A program made the translations under genes and the position numbers. Below are positions 16,448-27,907 of a stretch of 64,000 nt of DNA, piece after piece. How positions within the stretch are numbered: position 1 is the first letter of the stretch; every line of letters begins with the position of its first letter. The notes under the pieces are model-generated. The model did not search any database, was not told the DNA's origin, and was given only the letters and a program-made list of their open reading frames with translations. The stretch is taken from positions 1,809,001 through 1,873,000 of the forward strand of contig NZ_PHUL01000001.1 of NCBI RefSeq assembly GCF_002813425.1. The letters run 5' to 3'. Source of the stretch: Cellulophaga sp. RHA19 (GTDB lineage: Bacteria; Bacteroidota; Bacteroidia; Flavobacteriales; Flavobacteriaceae).

Positions 16448-16999
16448 ATGTCAGAAGTGTTAGAAAAAAAATGGTATGTAGTAAGGGCTGTAAGTGGTCA
16501 AGAAAACAAAATTAAGGGTTACATCGAGAGTGAAGTAGCTAGATTAGGTTTTTCTGATTATTTAGAGGATGTTTTAGTTCCTACAGAAAAAGTGGTTCAG
16601 GTTCGTAACGGAAAAAAAGTAAACAAAGAAAAAGTTTATTTTCCTGGGTACATAATGGTAAAAGCTAATTTAGGAGGAGAAATGGTGCATATCATCAGGT
16701 CAATAACTAATGTAATTGGTTTTTTAGGAGAAGTTAAAGGTGGTGATCCAGTCCCTTTAAGAAAATCAGAAGTAAATCGTATGTTAGGAAAAGTTGATGA
16801 GCTAGCTGTGACTACAGATAGTGTTGCTATTCCTTTTGTATTAGGAGAAACAATAAAGGTTGTTGATGGGCCTTTTAATGGTTTTAATGGAACTGTTGAG
16901 AAGATCAATGAAGAAAAGCGTAAGCTTGAGGTGATGGTTAAGATTTTCGGAAGAAAAACCCCATTAGAGTTAAGTTATATGCAAGTTGAAAAAGTATAA
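16448..16999 (+). CDS. nusG: Transcription termination/antitermination factor NusG
   Basis: 183 residues. N-terminal NGN domain (WYVVRAVSGQENKIKGYIE, VYFPGYIMVKANLGGE) that binds the RNA polymerase clamp, and a C-terminal KOW domain (GETIKVVDGPFNGFNGTVEKINEEKRKLEVMV) that contacts NusE or Rho. 14 bp after secE, so the two are one unit. Confidence 0.98.
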   Translation: MSEVLEKKWYVVRAVSGQENKIKGYIESEVARLGFSDYLEDVLVPTEKVVQVRNGKKVNKEKVYFPGYIMVKANLGGEMVHIIRSITNVIGFLGEVKGGDPVPLRKSEVNRMLGKVDELAVTTDSVAIPFVLGETIKVVDGPFNGFNGTVEKINEEKRKLEVMVKIFGRKTPLELSYMQVEKV

Positions 17000-17071
17000 T
17001 AAGAACTGTTACATAGCAAAAATGTGTGTTGCTTCCGAATAGCATATATTTTTCGAATTTAATTTTATACA

Positions 17072-17509
17072 ATGGCAAAAGAAGTAAGTAAAGTAGTTAA
17101 ACTACAAGTTAGGGGAGGTGCAGCGAATCCATCGCCACCGGTTGGACCCGCTTTAGGTGCTGCCGGAGTTAACATCATGGAGTTCTGTAAGCAATTTAAT
17201 GCGCGTACACAGGACAAACAAGGTAAGGTTTTACCAGTTGTTATCACGGTATTTAAAGATAAGTCTTTTGACTTTATCGTTAAGACACCGCCAGCGGCAG
17301 TTCAGCTTTTAGAGGCAGCTAAGATAAAGAAAGGATCTGGCGAACCTAACAGAAACAAAGTGGCAAGTGTATCTTGGGACCAAGTTAAGCAAATTGCAGA
17401 AGACAAAATGGTAGATTTAAATGCATTTACAGTAGAGTCGGCAATGAGTATGATAGCAGGTACCGCAAGATCTATGGGTTTAAAAGTTTCAGGTACTAGA
17501 CCTTTTTAA
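17072..17509 (+). CDS. rplK: 50S ribosomal protein uL11
   Basis: 145 residues. N-terminal proline-rich linker ([29 protein letters not shown]) and C-terminal rRNA-binding domain ending KVSGTRPF. Binds the GTPase-associated region of 23S rRNA. Begins the rplK-rplA-rplJ-rplL string. The 72-base gap to nusG contains no clear promoter. Confidence 0.98.
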   Translation: MAKEVSKVVKLQVRGGAANPSPPVGPALGAAGVNIMEFCKQFNARTQDKQGKVLPVVITVFKDKSFDFIVKTPPAAVQLLEAAKIKKGSGEPNRNKVASVSWDQVKQIAEDKMVDLNAFTVESAMSMIAGTARSMGLKVSGTRPF

Positions 17510-17529
17510 AATCTTAAAAGCAATTTAAA

Positions 17530-18222
17530 ATGGCGAAATTAACAAAAAAGCAAAAAGACGCTTACGCAAAGATAGATAAGAATAAACTTTATTCTTTGGA
17601 AGAAGCATCTGCTTTAATAAAAGAAATAACTAATACAAAATTTGATTCATCTGTTGATGTTGCAGTTCGTTTGGGTGTAGATCCTAGAAAAGCAAATCAA
17701 ATGGTACGTGGGGTTGTAACATTACCACACGGAACAGGTAAAGATGTTAAAGTTTTGGCTTTAGTAACTCCAGATAAGGAAGCAGAAGCTAAAGAAGCTG
17801 GTGCGGATTATGTTGGGTTAGATGAATATTTGGATAAAATTAAAAGCGGTTGGACAGATGTTGATGTAATTATCACTATGCCAAGTGTAATGGGTAAACT
17901 AGGACCTTTAGGTAGAGTTTTAGGGCCAAGAGGTTTAATGCCTAATCCAAAAACAGGAACAGTTACTATGGATATTGCTAAGGCTGTATCTGAAGTTAAA
18001 GCTGGTAAAATTGATTTTAAAGTTGATAAAACAGGTATTGTGCATGCTGCTATCGGGAAAGTTTCTTTTTCAGAAGATAAGATCGCGGAGAATGCAAAAG
18101 AATTGTTTGATACGCTTAATAAATTAAAGCCTACTGCTGCAAAAGGTGTTTACGTAAAAAGCGTTTACCTATCTAGTACAATGAGCCCAAGTGTTCAATT
18201 AGATCCAAAAGTAGTAGCGTAA
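17530..18222 (+). CDS. rplA: 50S ribosomal protein uL1
   Basis: 230 residues, full length, with the uL1 signature region [22 protein letters not shown] and a terminal [18 protein letters not shown] segment. Component of the L1 stalk that releases E-site tRNA; in many bacteria also a translational repressor of rplK-rplA. 20 bp after rplK. Confidence 0.98.
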   Translation: MAKLTKKQKDAYAKIDKNKLYSLEEASALIKEITNTKFDSSVDVAVRLGVDPRKANQMVRGVVTLPHGTGKDVKVLALVTPDKEAEAKEAGADYVGLDEYLDKIKSGWTDVDVIITMPSVMGKLGPLGRVLGPRGLMPNPKTGTVTMDIAKAVSEVKAGKIDFKVDKTGIVHAAIGKVSFSEDKIAENAKELFDTLNKLKPTAAKGVYVKSVYLSSTMSPSVQLDPKVVA

Positions 18223-18244
18223 CTGTTGCTTTAAAGTTTATATT

Positions 18245-18760
18245 ATGACAAAAGAAGAAAAATTAAACGTAATAGAAGATTTAACTTCACAGTTAGCTGA
18301 AAATGCAACCATTTACTTGGCTGATATTTCTGGTTTAGATGCTGTAGCTACTTCTGACTTAAGAAGAGCTTGTTTTAAAGCAGGTGTTAAACTTTCAGTT
18401 ATTAAGAATACATTGCTGGCAAAGGCAATGGAAGCTTCGGATAAAGATTTTGGAGAACTTCCAGAGGTATTAAAAGGTAATACTTCTTTAATGTTTTCTG
18501 AAACTAGTAATGCACCAGCAAAATTAATAAAGAACTTCAGAAAAAAATCTGATAAGCCTTTATTAAAAGGAGCATTCATTGAAGAAGAAGTATATGTAGG
18601 AGATGATCAATTAGATGCTTTAGTTAGCATTAAGTCTAAAGAAGAAGTTATTGGCGATATTATTGGATTGTTACAATCACCAGCTAAAAATGTTATTTCT
18701 GGACTTAAATCTGGTGGTGGTAAAATCGCTGGAATTCTTAAGACATTATCCGAAAAGTAG
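18245..18760 (+). CDS. rplJ: 50S ribosomal protein uL10
   Basis: 171 residues. N-terminal rRNA-binding domain (YLADISGLDAVATSDLRRACFKAGVKLSVIKNTLLAKA) and the C-terminal helix that carries L7/L12 dimers. Starts 22 bp after rplA, so there is little room for a long rplJ leader of the E. coli type. Confidence 0.98.
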   Translation: MTKEEKLNVIEDLTSQLAENATIYLADISGLDAVATSDLRRACFKAGVKLSVIKNTLLAKAMEASDKDFGELPEVLKGNTSLMFSETSNAPAKLIKNFRKKSDKPLLKGAFIEEEVYVGDDQLDALVSIKSKEEVIGDIIGLLQSPAKNVISGLKSGGGKIAGILKTLSEK

Positions 18761-18809
18761 TACGCACTAAAAACAATTATATTTTAAAAATTTATTAAAC
18801 GATAGAAAA

Positions 18810-19187
18810 ATGGCAGATTTAAAAGATTTCGCAGAACAATTAGTTAACTTAACTGTAAAAGAAGTAAATGAGTTAGCAAATATATTAAAAGATGAGTACG
18901 GTATTGAGCCTGCTGCTGCTGCAGTAGCTGTTGCTGCTGGTGGTGGAGCTGCTGGTGGTGAAGCTGCAGATGAGCAAACTGAGTTTGATGTTGTATTAAA
19001 AGCAGCTGGTTCTTCTAAGTTAGCAGTTGTAAAATTAGTTAAGGAATTAACTGGTTTAGGTTTAAAAGATGCTAAAGACATCGTAGATAGCGCACCAAAA
19101 GCTGTTAAAGAAGGTGTTTCTAAAGACGAAGCTGAAGGTATCAAAAAATCTTTAGAAGAAGCAGGAGCGGAAGTTGAGCTTAAATAA
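18810..19187 (+). CDS. rplL: 50S ribosomal protein bL12 (L7/L12)
   Basis: 125 residues: N-terminal dimerisation helices, an alanine/glycine-rich hinge (about 34-52), and the C-terminal factor-binding domain ([36 protein letters not shown]...GAEVELK). Recruits translational GTPases. A large hairpin with a T tract follows before rpoB. Confidence 0.98.
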   Translation: MADLKDFAEQLVNLTVKEVNELANILKDEYGIEPAAAAVAVAAGGGAAGGEAADEQTEFDVVLKAAGSSKLAVVKLVKELTGLGLKDAKDIVDSAPKAVKEGVSKDEAEGIKKSLEEAGAEVELK

Positions 19188-19208
19188 TAGCAACAACCAT
19201 AACGTTTT

Positions 19209-19255
19209 TGGGATAGGTCTTTACGCTTTATGCGTATAGACCTAATCCCATTTTT
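19209..19255 (+). terminator. Attenuator-like hairpin between rplL and rpoB
   Basis: Stem of about 17 pairs with two small irregularities (TGGGAT-AGGTCT-ACGC against GCGT-AGACCT-ATCCCA, 19209-19250) followed by TTTTTATATATA. Its position between rplL and rpoB is where many bacteria have a partial terminator or RNase site that sets ribosomal protein above RNA polymerase output. Confidence 0.8.
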
Positions 19256-19319
19256 ATATATATTGTATATGAAGTAATATACTACGAGAATACTATTCAT
19301 AACATAATTTTGTCCATTG

Positions 19320-22300
19320 ATGTTCACAAAACAGACTCAAAGAATAAATTTTGCATCAGCTAAGAATATTCCAGATTACCCGGATTTCTTGGACATTCAG
19401 ATTAAATCATTTCAGGATTTCTTCCAACTTGAAACTAAATCTGATGAAAGAGGCGACGAAGGTTTGTATAATACCTTCTTGGAAAACTTTCCAATTACTG
19501 ACACAAGAAATCAATTCGTATTAGAGTTTCTTGATTACTTTATTGATCCACCTAGATACTCTATTCAAGAGTGTATAGAAAGAGGATTAACCTATAGTGT
19601 TCCACTAAAGGCAAGACTTAAACTTTATTGTACGGACCCAGAACATGAAGATTTTGAAACTATAGTACAAGATGTGTACTTAGGAACAATTCCTTATATG
19701 ACACCAAGTGGTACATTTGTTATTAATGGTGCTGAGCGTGTTGTTGTTTCTCAATTACACCGTTCTCCAGGGGTTTTCTTTGGACAGTCTTTCCATGCTA
19801 ACGGTACTAAATTGTATTCTGCCAGAGTAATTCCTTTTAAGGGATCTTGGATAGAATTTGCAACAGATATCAATGGCGTTATGTACGCATACATTGATAG
19901 AAAGAAAAAATTACCAGTAACAACCTTATTTAGAGCTATTGGCTTTGAACGTGATAAGGATATTTTGGAAATCTTTGATTTATCAGAAGAAGTTAAAGTT
20001 TCAAATGCTGGACTTAAAAAAGTTTTAGGACGTAAACTTGCTGCTAGAGTTTTAAATACTTGGCACGAGGATTTCGTAGATGAAGATACAGGTGAAGTTG
20101 TTTCTATTGAAAGAAATGAAATTGTATTAGATAGAGATACAGTTCTTGAAAAAGAACATATTGCCGAAATTATGGAGGCAGATGTAAAAACTATCCTTTT
20201 ACATAAAGAAAATAATGCACAGTCTGACTATGCAATTATTCATAATACATTACAAAAAGATCCAACAAACTCAGAAAAAGAGGCTGTTGAGCATATTTAT
20301 AGACAATTACGTAATGCTGAACCGCCAGATGAGGAAACAGCACGTGGAATTATAGATAAATTATTCTTTTCTGACCAACGTTACAACTTAGGTGAAGTAG
20401 GTCGTTACAGAATGAATAAAAAATTACAGTTAGATATTGGAATGGACAAGCAAGTCTTGACTAAAGAAGATATCATTACTATAATAAAGTACTTAATAGA
20501 GCTTATAAACTCTAAAGCAGAGATTGATGATATTGATCACTTATCTAACCGTCGTGTACGTACAGTTGGTGAGCAATTATCTCAGCAGTTTGGTGTAGGT
20601 CTTGCTCGTATGGCAAGAACTATTCGTGAGCGTATGAACGTTAGAGATAACGAAGTATTTACACCTATAGATTTAATTAACGCGAAGACATTATCTTCTG
20701 TTATTAATTCTTTCTTTGGTACTAACCAGTTGTCTCAGTTTATGGATCAAACGAATCCATTAGCAGAAATAACACACAAGCGTAGATTATCTGCACTAGG
20801 ACCTGGAGGTTTATCAAGAGAAAGAGCAGGGTTTGAGGTGCGTGATGTTCACTATACGCACTACGGAAGACTTTGTCCTATTGAAACTCCTGAAGGACCA
20901 AACATTGGACTTATTTCATCTCTTGCAGTATATGCAAAAGTTAACCCAATGGGCTTCTTAGAGACTCCATACCGTAAGGTAACTAATGGTGTTGTTGATA
21001 CAGAAGAATATGGTTACTTAAGTGCAGAGGAAGAAGAAGGAATGAAAATCTCTCAAGCCAACATTCCTTTAAAGGAAGATGGTGAAATTGATGTTGAAAA
21101 AGTAATTGCTCGTGAAGAAGGTGATTTCCCAGTGGTAGATCCAGCAGAAATTAATTATACAGATGTTGCTCCAAATCAAATTGCATCAATATCTGCATCT
21201 TTAATTCCTTTCTTAGAACATGATGATGCCAACCGTGCATTGATGGGATCTAACATGATGCGTCAGGCAGTTCCATTATTAAGACCAGAATCTCCAATTG
21301 TTGGTACTGGTTTAGAACGCCAAGTAGCATCAGACTCTAGAGTATTAATTAATGCTGAAGGAGATGGTGTTGTTGAGTACGTAGATTCTCAAAAAGTTAC
21401 TATTAAATATGATAGAACTGAAGAAGAACGTCTTGTTAGTTTTGAAGAGGATGCTAAAACATACAACTTGGTTAAGTTTAGAAAAACAAACCAAGGTACA
21501 AGTATTAACCTTAAGCCAATTGTAGAAAAAGGCGATAAAGTTAAAAAAGGACAAGTATTGTGTGAAGGTTATGCTACTCAATTAGGAGAGTTAGCCTTAG
21601 GTAGGAATATGAAAGTAGCCTTTATGCCTTGGAAAGGGTATAACTTTGAGGATGCAATTGTAATTTCTGAAAAAGTAGTACGTGAAGATATCTTTACATC
21701 TATACATATAGATGAATACTCTTTAGAGGTTAGAGATACTAAATTAGGTGCTGAAGAATTAACGCATGATATTCCAAACGTTTCTGAAGAGGCTACTAAA
21801 GACTTAGATGAAAACGGAATGATCCGTATTGGTGCAGAAGTAAAACCTGGTGATATTTTAATAGGTAAGATTACTCCTAAAGGAGAGTCAGACCCAACAC
21901 CAGAAGAAAAATTACTACGTGCTATATTTGGAGATAAAGCAGGAGACGTAAAAGATGCATCTTTAAAGGCTTCACCATCATTAAGAGGTGTTGTTATAGG
22001 TAAGAAATTATTTTCTAGATCTATAAAAGATAAACGTACTCGTGTAGAAGATAAGGATGCTATTAATAAGTTAGAGTTAGAATACGAAGTAAAATTCCAA
22101 CAACTTAAAGACATATTAGTAGAGAAATTATTTACTTTAGTTAACGGAAAAACATCTCAGGGTGTACTTAACGATTTAGGAGAAGAAGTTCTTCCAAAAG
22201 GAAAAAAGTACTCAATGAAAATGTTAAACTCTGTTGATGATTTTGCACACTTAGTAGGTGGTAGCTGGACGGTTGATAAAGACCTTAATGCTATGGTTGC

Positions 22301-23129
22301 AGATTTAATTCACAACTATAAAATTAAGCTTAATGACCTTCAGGGTAACCTTAGAAGAGATAAGTTTACAATTTCTGTTGGTGATGAGTTGCCTCCAGGA
22401 ATAATGAAATTGGCAAAAGTTTATGTAGCTAAAAAACGTAAGCTAAAAGTAGGTGATAAAATGGCGGGTCGTCACGGTAACAAAGGTATTGTTGCACGTA
22501 TTGTACGTCATGAAGATATGCCTTTCTTAGCAGACGGTACTCCAGTAGATATCGTATTAAACCCATTAGGTGTACCATCACGTATGAACATTGGGCAAAT
22601 ATATGAGACTGTATTAGGTTGGGCCGGTTTAAAATTAGGTAAAAAGTATGCAACTCCAATTTTTGATGGTGCAACGTTAGAACAAATAAACGGTTACACA
22701 GATGAAGCAGGTATTCCAAGATTTGGACATACATACTTACATGATGGTGGAACTGGAAAACGTTTTGATCAGCCAGCAACAGTAGGTGTTATTTACATGC
22801 TTAAATTAGGGCATATGGTAGATGATAAAATGCACGCTCGTTCTATAGGACCATACTCTTTAATAACACAACAACCATTAGGTGGTAAAGCACAATTTGG
22901 TGGTCAGCGTTTTGGAGAAATGGAAGTTTGGGCACTTGAGGCATACGGTGCGTCTGCAACACTAAGAGAAATATTAACAGTTAAGTCTGATGATGTTATT
23001 GGTAGAGCTAAGACGTATGAATCTATTGTTAAAGGTGAAACAATGCCAGAACCTGGTTTACCAGAATCTTTCAATGTATTGATGCATGAACTTAAGGGAT
23101 TAGGTTTAGATATTAGATTGGAAGAATAA
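19320..23129 (+). CDS. rpoB: DNA-directed RNA polymerase subunit beta
   Basis: 1269 residues from ATG at 19320 ([15 protein letters not shown]); a TTG immediately before it would add one Met and is not needed. All main blocks are present: the rifampicin region ([34 protein letters not shown]), [16 protein letters not shown], and the C-terminal [49 protein letters not shown] that contacts beta'. Split here for length only: the rif-region residues appear wild type (S, H, R, S pattern SQFMD...[10 protein letters not shown]). Operon with rpoC, 61 bp apart. Confidence 0.99.
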   Translation: MFTKQTQRINFASAKNIPDYPDFLDIQIKSFQDFFQLETKSDERGDEGLYNTFLENFPITDTRNQFVLEFLDYFIDPPRYSIQECIERGLTYSVPLKARLKLYCTDPEHEDFETIVQDVYLGTIPYMTPSGTFVINGAERVVVSQLHRSPGVFFGQSFHANGTKLYSARVIPFKGSWIEFATDINGVMYAYIDRKKKLPVTTLFRAIGFERDKDILEIFDLSEEVKVSNAGLKKVLGRKLAARVLNTWHEDFVDEDTGEVVSIERNEIVLDRDTVLEKEHIAEIMEADVKTILLHKENNAQSDYAIIHNTLQKDPTNSEKEAVEHIYRQLRNAEPPDEETARGIIDKLFFSDQRYNLGEVGRYRMNKKLQLDIGMDKQVLTKEDIITIIKYLIELINSKAEIDDIDHLSNRRVRTVGEQLSQQFGVGLARMARTIRERMNVRDNEVFTPIDLINAKTLSSVINSFFGTNQLSQFMDQTNPLAEITHKRRLSALGPGGLSRERAGFEVRDVHYTHYGRLCPIETPEGPNIGLISSLAVYAKVNPMGFLETPYRKVTNGVVDTEEYGYLSAEEEEGMKISQANIPLKEDGEIDVEKVIAREEGDFPVVDPAEINYTDVAPNQIASISASLIPFLEHDDANRALMGSNMMRQAVPLLRPESPIVGTGLERQVASDSRVLINAEGDGVVEYVDSQKVTIKYDRTEEERLVSFEEDAKTYNLVKFRKTNQGTSINLKPIVEKGDKVKKGQVLCEGYATQLGELALGRNMKVAFMPWKGYNFEDAIVISEKVVREDIFTSIHIDEYSLEVRDTKLGAEELTHDIPNVSEEATKDLDENGMIRIGAEVKPGDILIGKITPKGESDPTPEEKLLRAIFGDKAGDVKDASLKASPSLRGVVIGKKLFSRSIKDKRTRVEDKDAINKLELEYEVKFQQLKDILVEKLFTLVNGKTSQGVLNDLGEEVLPKGKKYSMKMLNSVDDFAHLVGGSWTVDKDLNAMVADLIHNYKIKLNDLQGNLRRDKFTISVGDELPPGIMKLAKVYVAKKRKLKVGDKMAGRHGNKGIVARIVRHEDMPFLADGTPVDIVLNPLGVPSRMNIGQIYETVLGWAGLKLGKKYATPIFDGATLEQINGYTDEAGIPRFGHTYLHDGGTGKRFDQPATVGVIYMLKLGHMVDDKMHARSIGPYSLITQQPLGGKAQFGGQRFGEMEVWALEAYGASATLREILTVKSDDVIGRAKTYESIVKGETMPEPGLPESFNVLMHELKGLGLDIRLEE

Positions 23130-23190
23130 CAAGACCTTGTCTTGAACACTATTTGTTAGATATATTTAATTTTAAGATCACCATATTGTT

Positions 23191-26100
23191 ATGGCTAGAC
23201 CAAAGGATAATAATACCATAAAAAGGTTCGATAAAATTTCAATCGGATTGTCATCTCCAGAAGCTATTTTGGCAGAGTCAAGAGGAGAAGTTTTAAAACC
23301 TGAAACAATTAATTATAGAACCCACAAACCAGAAAGGGATGGACTTTTCTGTGAGCGTATTTTTGGCCCTGTAAAGGATTACGAATGTGCCTGTGGTAAA
23401 TACAAACGTATCCGTTACCGTGGTATTGTTTGTGACCGTTGTGGGGTAGAAGTAACAGAAAAGAAAGTACGTAGAGATAGAGTAGGGCACATTAATTTAG
23501 TTGTTCCTGTAGCTCACATCTGGTACTTCCGTTCTTTACCAAACAAAATTGGTTACTTATTAGGTTTACCTTCTAAGAAATTAGACATGATCATCTATTA
23601 TGAGCGTTATGTTGTAATTCAGGCAGGTATTGCTAAAGGACCAGAAGGTGAAGAAATTCAGAAAATGGATTTCTTAACTGAAGAAGAATACCTAAACATA
23701 TTAGAATCTATACCAGTAGAAAACCAGTATTTGGAAGATACAGATCCAAATAAGTTTATTGCTAAAATGGGTGCTGAATGTTTAATAGAGTTGTTGTCAA
23801 GAATTAATTTAGATGAGTTATCATTTGAGTTAAGACACAAAGCTAACACAGAAACATCTAAACAACGTAAAACTGAAGCATTAAAGCGTTTACAAGTTGT
23901 TGAGTCATTAAGGGAATCTCAAGAAAATAGAGAAAATAGACCTGAGTGGATGATTATGAAAGTAATCCCAGTTATTCCACCAGAACTTAGACCTTTAGTA
24001 CCATTAGATGGTGGACGTTTTGCGACATCAGATTTAAATGATTTATATAGAAGGGTAATTATCAGAAACAATCGTTTAAAAAGATTGGTAGAGATTAAAG
24101 CTCCAGAAGTAATTCTTAGAAATGAGAAACGTATGCTTCAAGAGTCTGTAGATTCTCTTTTTGATAACACTCGTAAGTCATCAGCAGTAAAAACCGAATC
24201 TAATAGACCGTTAAAGTCATTGTCAGATTCATTAAAAGGTAAGCAAGGACGTTTCCGTCAAAACCTTTTAGGTAAGCGTGTGGATTATTCTGCTCGTTCG
24301 GTAATTGTTGTTGGACCAGAATTAAAGTTGTTTGAATGTGGATTGCCAAAAGATATGGCAGCTGAACTTTACAAACCTTTTGTTATACGTAAGTTAATAG
24401 AAAGAGGAATTGTAAAGACAGTTAAATCTGCTAAGAAAATAATAGATAAGAAAGAGCCTGTAGTTTGGGATATTCTTGAAAATGTATTAAAAGGACACCC
24501 TGTAATGTTAAACAGGGCTCCTACATTGCACAGATTGGGTATTCAAGCTTTTCAGCCAAAACTTATCGAAGGTAAAGCAATTCGTTTACACCCATTAGTA
24601 TGTACGGCATTTAACGCCGATTTTGATGGGGATCAAATGGCGGTGCATTTACCTTTAGGACCAGAAGCTATTTTGGAATGTCAATTATTAATGTTGGCTT
24701 CTCATAATATTTTAAATCCAGCAAATGGTTCTCCAATTACGGTACCATCTCAGGATATGGTCTTGGGTCTTTACTATATGACCAAAGAAAGAAAGTCTAC
24801 TCCAGAAGTGCCAATTAAAGGAGAAGGATTAACTTTTTATTCTGATGAGGAAGTTGTTATAGCTTTTAATGAGGAAAGAGTTGATTTAAATGCAGGAATT
24901 AAAGTTCGTGCAAAAGATTTTAATGAAGAAGGAGAACTTGTTTATCAAATAATACCTACTACAACAGGTAGAGTATTATTTAATATGATGGTGCCAGAAC
25001 AGGCAGGTTATATTAATGATGTATTAAATAAGAAATCTTTAAGAGATATTATTGGTGGTATTTTAGCCGTTACAGACGTGCCAACTACTGCAGAATTCTT
25101 AGATAAGATTAAGACTTTAGGATATGAGTTTGCCTTTAAAGGTGGTTTATCATTTAGTTTAGGTGATATTATTATTCCTAAAGAAAAGCACGAAATGATT
25201 GCAGAAGCTAACGGTCAAGTAGACGGTATTATGGCTAATTACAACATGGGGCTTATTACTAATAATGAACGTTATAACCAAGTTATTGATGTTTGGACTT
25301 CTACTAATGCGCAGTTAACAGAGTTAGCTATGAAGCGTATACGTGAAGATCAGCAAGGATTTAACTCTGTGTATATGATGCTAGATTCTGGTGCAAGGGG
25401 TTCTAAAGAACAAATTCGTCAGTTAACTGGTATGCGTGGATTAATGGCTAAGCCTAAAAAATCTACTGCAGGTGGTGGTGAAATTATTGAAAACCCTATT
25501 CTTTCTAACTTTAAGGAAGGTTTATCAATTCTTGAATACTTTATCTCTACTCACGGTGCGCGTAAAGGTCTTGCCGATACCGCTTTAAAAACTGCCGATG
25601 CGGGTTATTTAACACGTCGTTTGGTTGATGTTTCTCAGGATGTTATTATTAACACTGAAGATTGTGGAACATTAAGAGGTATAGAAGTATCTGCTTTAAA
25701 GAAAAACGAAGAAATAGTTGAATCTTTAGGAGCTCGTATATTAGGTAGAATATCATTACATGATTTATTTGATCCTGTAACAGAAGAACAATTATTAGTT
25801 GCTGGCCAATTAATAGTAGAGTCTGATGTTAAAAAGATTGAAGCATCTCCTATAGAAAGTGTAGAAGTACGTTCTGCATTAACTTGTGAGGCAGAAAAAG
25901 GAATTTGTGGTAAATGTTATGGTCGTAACCTTTCTACCAATAAAATGGTACAAAGAGGTGAAGCTGTAGGTGTTGTTGCTGCACAGTCTATTGGTGAGCC
26001 AGGTACACAGTTAACACTACGTACATTCCACGTGGGTGGTATTGCAGGTAACATTTCTGAAGATAACAAATTAGAGGCTAAATTTGCAGGTGTTGCAGAG

Positions 26101-27489
26101 ATAGAAGATCTAAGAACTGTTAATGGTGAAGATAATGAAGGTAACAAAATTAAAATTGTTATCTCTAGAACATCAGAAATAAAAATAGTTGATGCTAAAA
26201 CAGGAATTACTTTAAGTACAAGTAATATACCTTACGGTTCTCAATTAGCTATAGAAAACGGAACTAAAGTTGCTAAAGGTGATGTAATATGTTCTTGGGA
26301 TCCATATAACGGTGTAATTGTATCAGAATTTACTGGTAAAGTTTCATACGAAAATATAGAGCAAGGTGTTACTTACCAAGTAGAAATAGATGAACAAACA
26401 GGTTTCCAAGAGAAAGTAATTTCAGAATCAAGAAACAAGAAATTAATTCCAACATTATTAGTTAAAAATAATAATGATGAAATATTACGTTCTTACAACC
26501 TTCCAGTTGGGTCTCACATTATGGTAGACGATAACGATAAGGCGACAGAAGGTATGACATTAGTTAAGATTCCTCGTAAATCTGCTAAGTCTGGTGATAT
26601 TACGGGTGGTCTTCCAAGAGTTACAGAACTTTTTGAAGCACGTAATCCATCTAACCCAGCTGTTGTTTCAGAAATTGATGGTGTTGTTTCTTTTGGTAAA
26701 ATTAAAAGAGGTAACCGTGAAATTATTATAGAGTCTAAATTAGGTGATGTTAAAAAATACTTAGTTAAATTATCTAATCAAATTCTTGTACAAGAAAACG
26801 ATTATGTAAGAGCTGGTATGCCATTATCTGATGGATCTATTACGCCTGCAGATATCTTAGCAATTAAAGGTCCTTCTGCTGTACAACAATACTTAGTGAA
26901 CGAAGTTCAGGAAGTATATCGTTTACAGGGTGTAAAAATTAACGACAAACATTTTGAGGTTGTTGTTAGACAAATGATGCGTAAAGTTCGTATTCAGGAT
27001 CCGGGAGATACTATTTTCTTAGAGAATCAATTGGCTCATAAAGAAGATTTTATCAAGGAAAATGATGAGATTTATGGTAAAAAAGTTGTAGAAGAAGCAG
27101 GAGAATCTGATAACTTAAAAGCTGGACAGATTATTACAGCAAGAGAGTTAAGAGATGAAAACTCAATCTTAAGACGTGCTGATAAAGCATTAGTATCTGC
27201 AAGAGACGCTGTTGCAGCAACTGCAACGCCAATTTTACAAGGTATTACAAGAGCATCTTTACAGACTAAATCTTTCATCTCTGCGGCATCATTCCAGGAG
27301 ACAACTAAGGTATTAAATGAAGCAGCAGTAGCTGGTAAAGTTGATAGTTTAGAAGGATTAAAAGAAAATGTAATTGTTGGTCATAAGATACCTGCTGGTA
27401 CAGGTATGAGAGATTATGATAGCATCATAGTAGGTTCTAAAGAAGAATATGATGAGATTATGGCTCGTAAAGAAGAACTTAAATTTTAA
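23191..27489 (+). CDS. rpoC: DNA-directed RNA polymerase subunit beta'
   Basis: 1432 residues, the usual Bacteroidota length. N-terminal zinc site with Cys pairs ([22 protein letters not shown]), the catalytic triad of aspartates in [12 protein letters not shown] (about residue 475), the trigger-loop/bridge region ([21 protein letters not shown]) and a second zinc cluster ([14 protein letters not shown]). Ends six bases before the DUF3467 gene. Confidence 0.99.
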   Translation: MARPKDNNTIKRFDKISIGLSSPEAILAESRGEVLKPETINYRTHKPERDGLFCERIFGPVKDYECACGKYKRIRYRGIVCDRCGVEVTEKKVRRDRVGHINLVVPVAHIWYFRSLPNKIGYLLGLPSKKLDMIIYYERYVVIQAGIAKGPEGEEIQKMDFLTEEEYLNILESIPVENQYLEDTDPNKFIAKMGAECLIELLSRINLDELSFELRHKANTETSKQRKTEALKRLQVVESLRESQENRENRPEWMIMKVIPVIPPELRPLVPLDGGRFATSDLNDLYRRVIIRNNRLKRLVEIKAPEVILRNEKRMLQESVDSLFDNTRKSSAVKTESNRPLKSLSDSLKGKQGRFRQNLLGKRVDYSARSVIVVGPELKLFECGLPKDMAAELYKPFVIRKLIERGIVKTVKSAKKIIDKKEPVVWDILENVLKGHPVMLNRAPTLHRLGIQAFQPKLIEGKAIRLHPLVCTAFNADFDGDQMAVHLPLGPEAILECQLLMLASHNILNPANGSPITVPSQDMVLGLYYMTKERKSTPEVPIKGEGLTFYSDEEVVIAFNEERVDLNAGIKVRAKDFNEEGELVYQIIPTTTGRVLFNMMVPEQAGYINDVLNKKSLRDIIGGILAVTDVPTTAEFLDKIKTLGYEFAFKGGLSFSLGDIIIPKEKHEMIAEANGQVDGIMANYNMGLITNNERYNQVIDVWTSTNAQLTELAMKRIREDQQGFNSVYMMLDSGARGSKEQIRQLTGMRGLMAKPKKSTAGGGEIIENPILSNFKEGLSILEYFISTHGARKGLADTALKTADAGYLTRRLVDVSQDVIINTEDCGTLRGIEVSALKKNEEIVESLGARILGRISLHDLFDPVTEEQLLVAGQLIVESDVKKIEASPIESVEVRSALTCEAEKGICGKCYGRNLSTNKMVQRGEAVGVVAAQSIGEPGTQLTLRTFHVGGIAGNISEDNKLEAKFAGVAEIEDLRTVNGEDNEGNKIKIVISRTSEIKIVDAKTGITLSTSNIPYGSQLAIENGTKVAKGDVICSWDPYNGVIVSEFTGKVSYENIEQGVTYQVEIDEQTGFQEKVISESRNKKLIPTLLVKNNNDEILRSYNLPVGSHIMVDDNDKATEGMTLVKIPRKSAKSGDITGGLPRVTELFEARNPSNPAVVSEIDGVVSFGKIKRGNREIIIESKLGDVKKYLVKLSNQILVQENDYVRAGMPLSDGSITPADILAIKGPSAVQQYLVNEVQEVYRLQGVKINDKHFEVVVRQMMRKVRIQDPGDTIFLENQLAHKEDFIKENDEIYGKKVVEEAGESDNLKAGQIITARELRDENSILRRADKALVSARDAVAATATPILQGITRASLQTKSFISAASFQETTKVLNEAAVAGKVDSLEGLKENVIVGHKIPAGTGMRDYDSIIVGSKEEYDEIMARKEELKF

Positions 27490-27494
27490 GTTGT

Positions 27495-27806
27495 ATGAGT
27501 GATTCTAATCAAGATCAAAAACAAATAAATATTGAGTTGGATGAAAAAACTGCCGAAGGAGTTTACTCTAATTTGGCAATTATTAACCATTCAGTATCAG
27601 AGTTTGTAGTAGACTTTGTTAGTATGATGCCTGGAGCACCAAAAGCAAAAGTGAAAAGTAGAATTATACTTACGCCACAACATGCTAAAAAGCTTTTAAA
27701 AGCATTAAATGACAATGTTCAACGTTTTGAAAAGGCTCACGGAGCAATTAAAGATTATGAGCAGCCTTCAGTACCAATTAATTTTGGACCAACAGGAGAA
27801 GCATAA
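27495..27806 (+). CDS. DUF3467 family protein
   Basis: 103 residues, no signal peptide. Matches the DUF3467 pattern: INIELDEKTAEGVYSNLAIINHSVSEFVVDFVSMMPGAPKAKVKSRIILTPQHAKKLLKALNDNV, with the conserved YSN...H...F.lDF core. Function unknown. Location five bases after the rpoC stop is typical of flavobacteria and means it is expressed with RNA polymerase; a strong terminator follows. Confidence 0.9.
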   Translation: MSDSNQDQKQINIELDEKTAEGVYSNLAIINHSVSEFVVDFVSMMPGAPKAKVKSRIILTPQHAKKLLKALNDNVQRFEKAHGAIKDYEQPSVPINFGPTGEA

Positions 27807-27807
27807 T

Positions 27808-27838
27808 AAAAAAACCACGCAATTTGCGTGGTTTTTTG
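27808..27838 (+). terminator. Terminator of the rpoBC operon
   Basis: AAAACCACGCA/TGCGTGGTTTT stem with a three-base loop (27811-27835) followed by T residues; A tract on the other side, so it can also act on minus-strand readthrough. Confidence 0.92.
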
Positions 27839-27852
27839 TTTAAAAGCAATAT

Positions 27853-27886
27853 AAAAAAAGCCAAACTTAATAGTTTGGCTTTTATG
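27853..27886 (-). terminator. Terminator of prfC
   Basis: Stem AAAAGCCAAACT/AGTTTGGCTTTT (27857-27884) with a TAAT loop; A-rich 27853-27859 gives a U tail on the minus strand, just after the prfC stop. Confidence 0.88.
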
Positions 27887-27907
27887 CATTGTATGGTTTT
27901 CTTTGTA

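Noticed and set aside
18767..19327. 186-codon minus-strand frame under rplL
   Set aside because: It overlaps rplL and the rplL-rpoB hairpin, is low in complexity (Ser/Ala) and has no recognisable domain.
21578..22114. 178-codon minus-strand frame under rpoB
   Set aside because: Lies entirely within a conserved part of rpoB and has no domain; antisense shadow.
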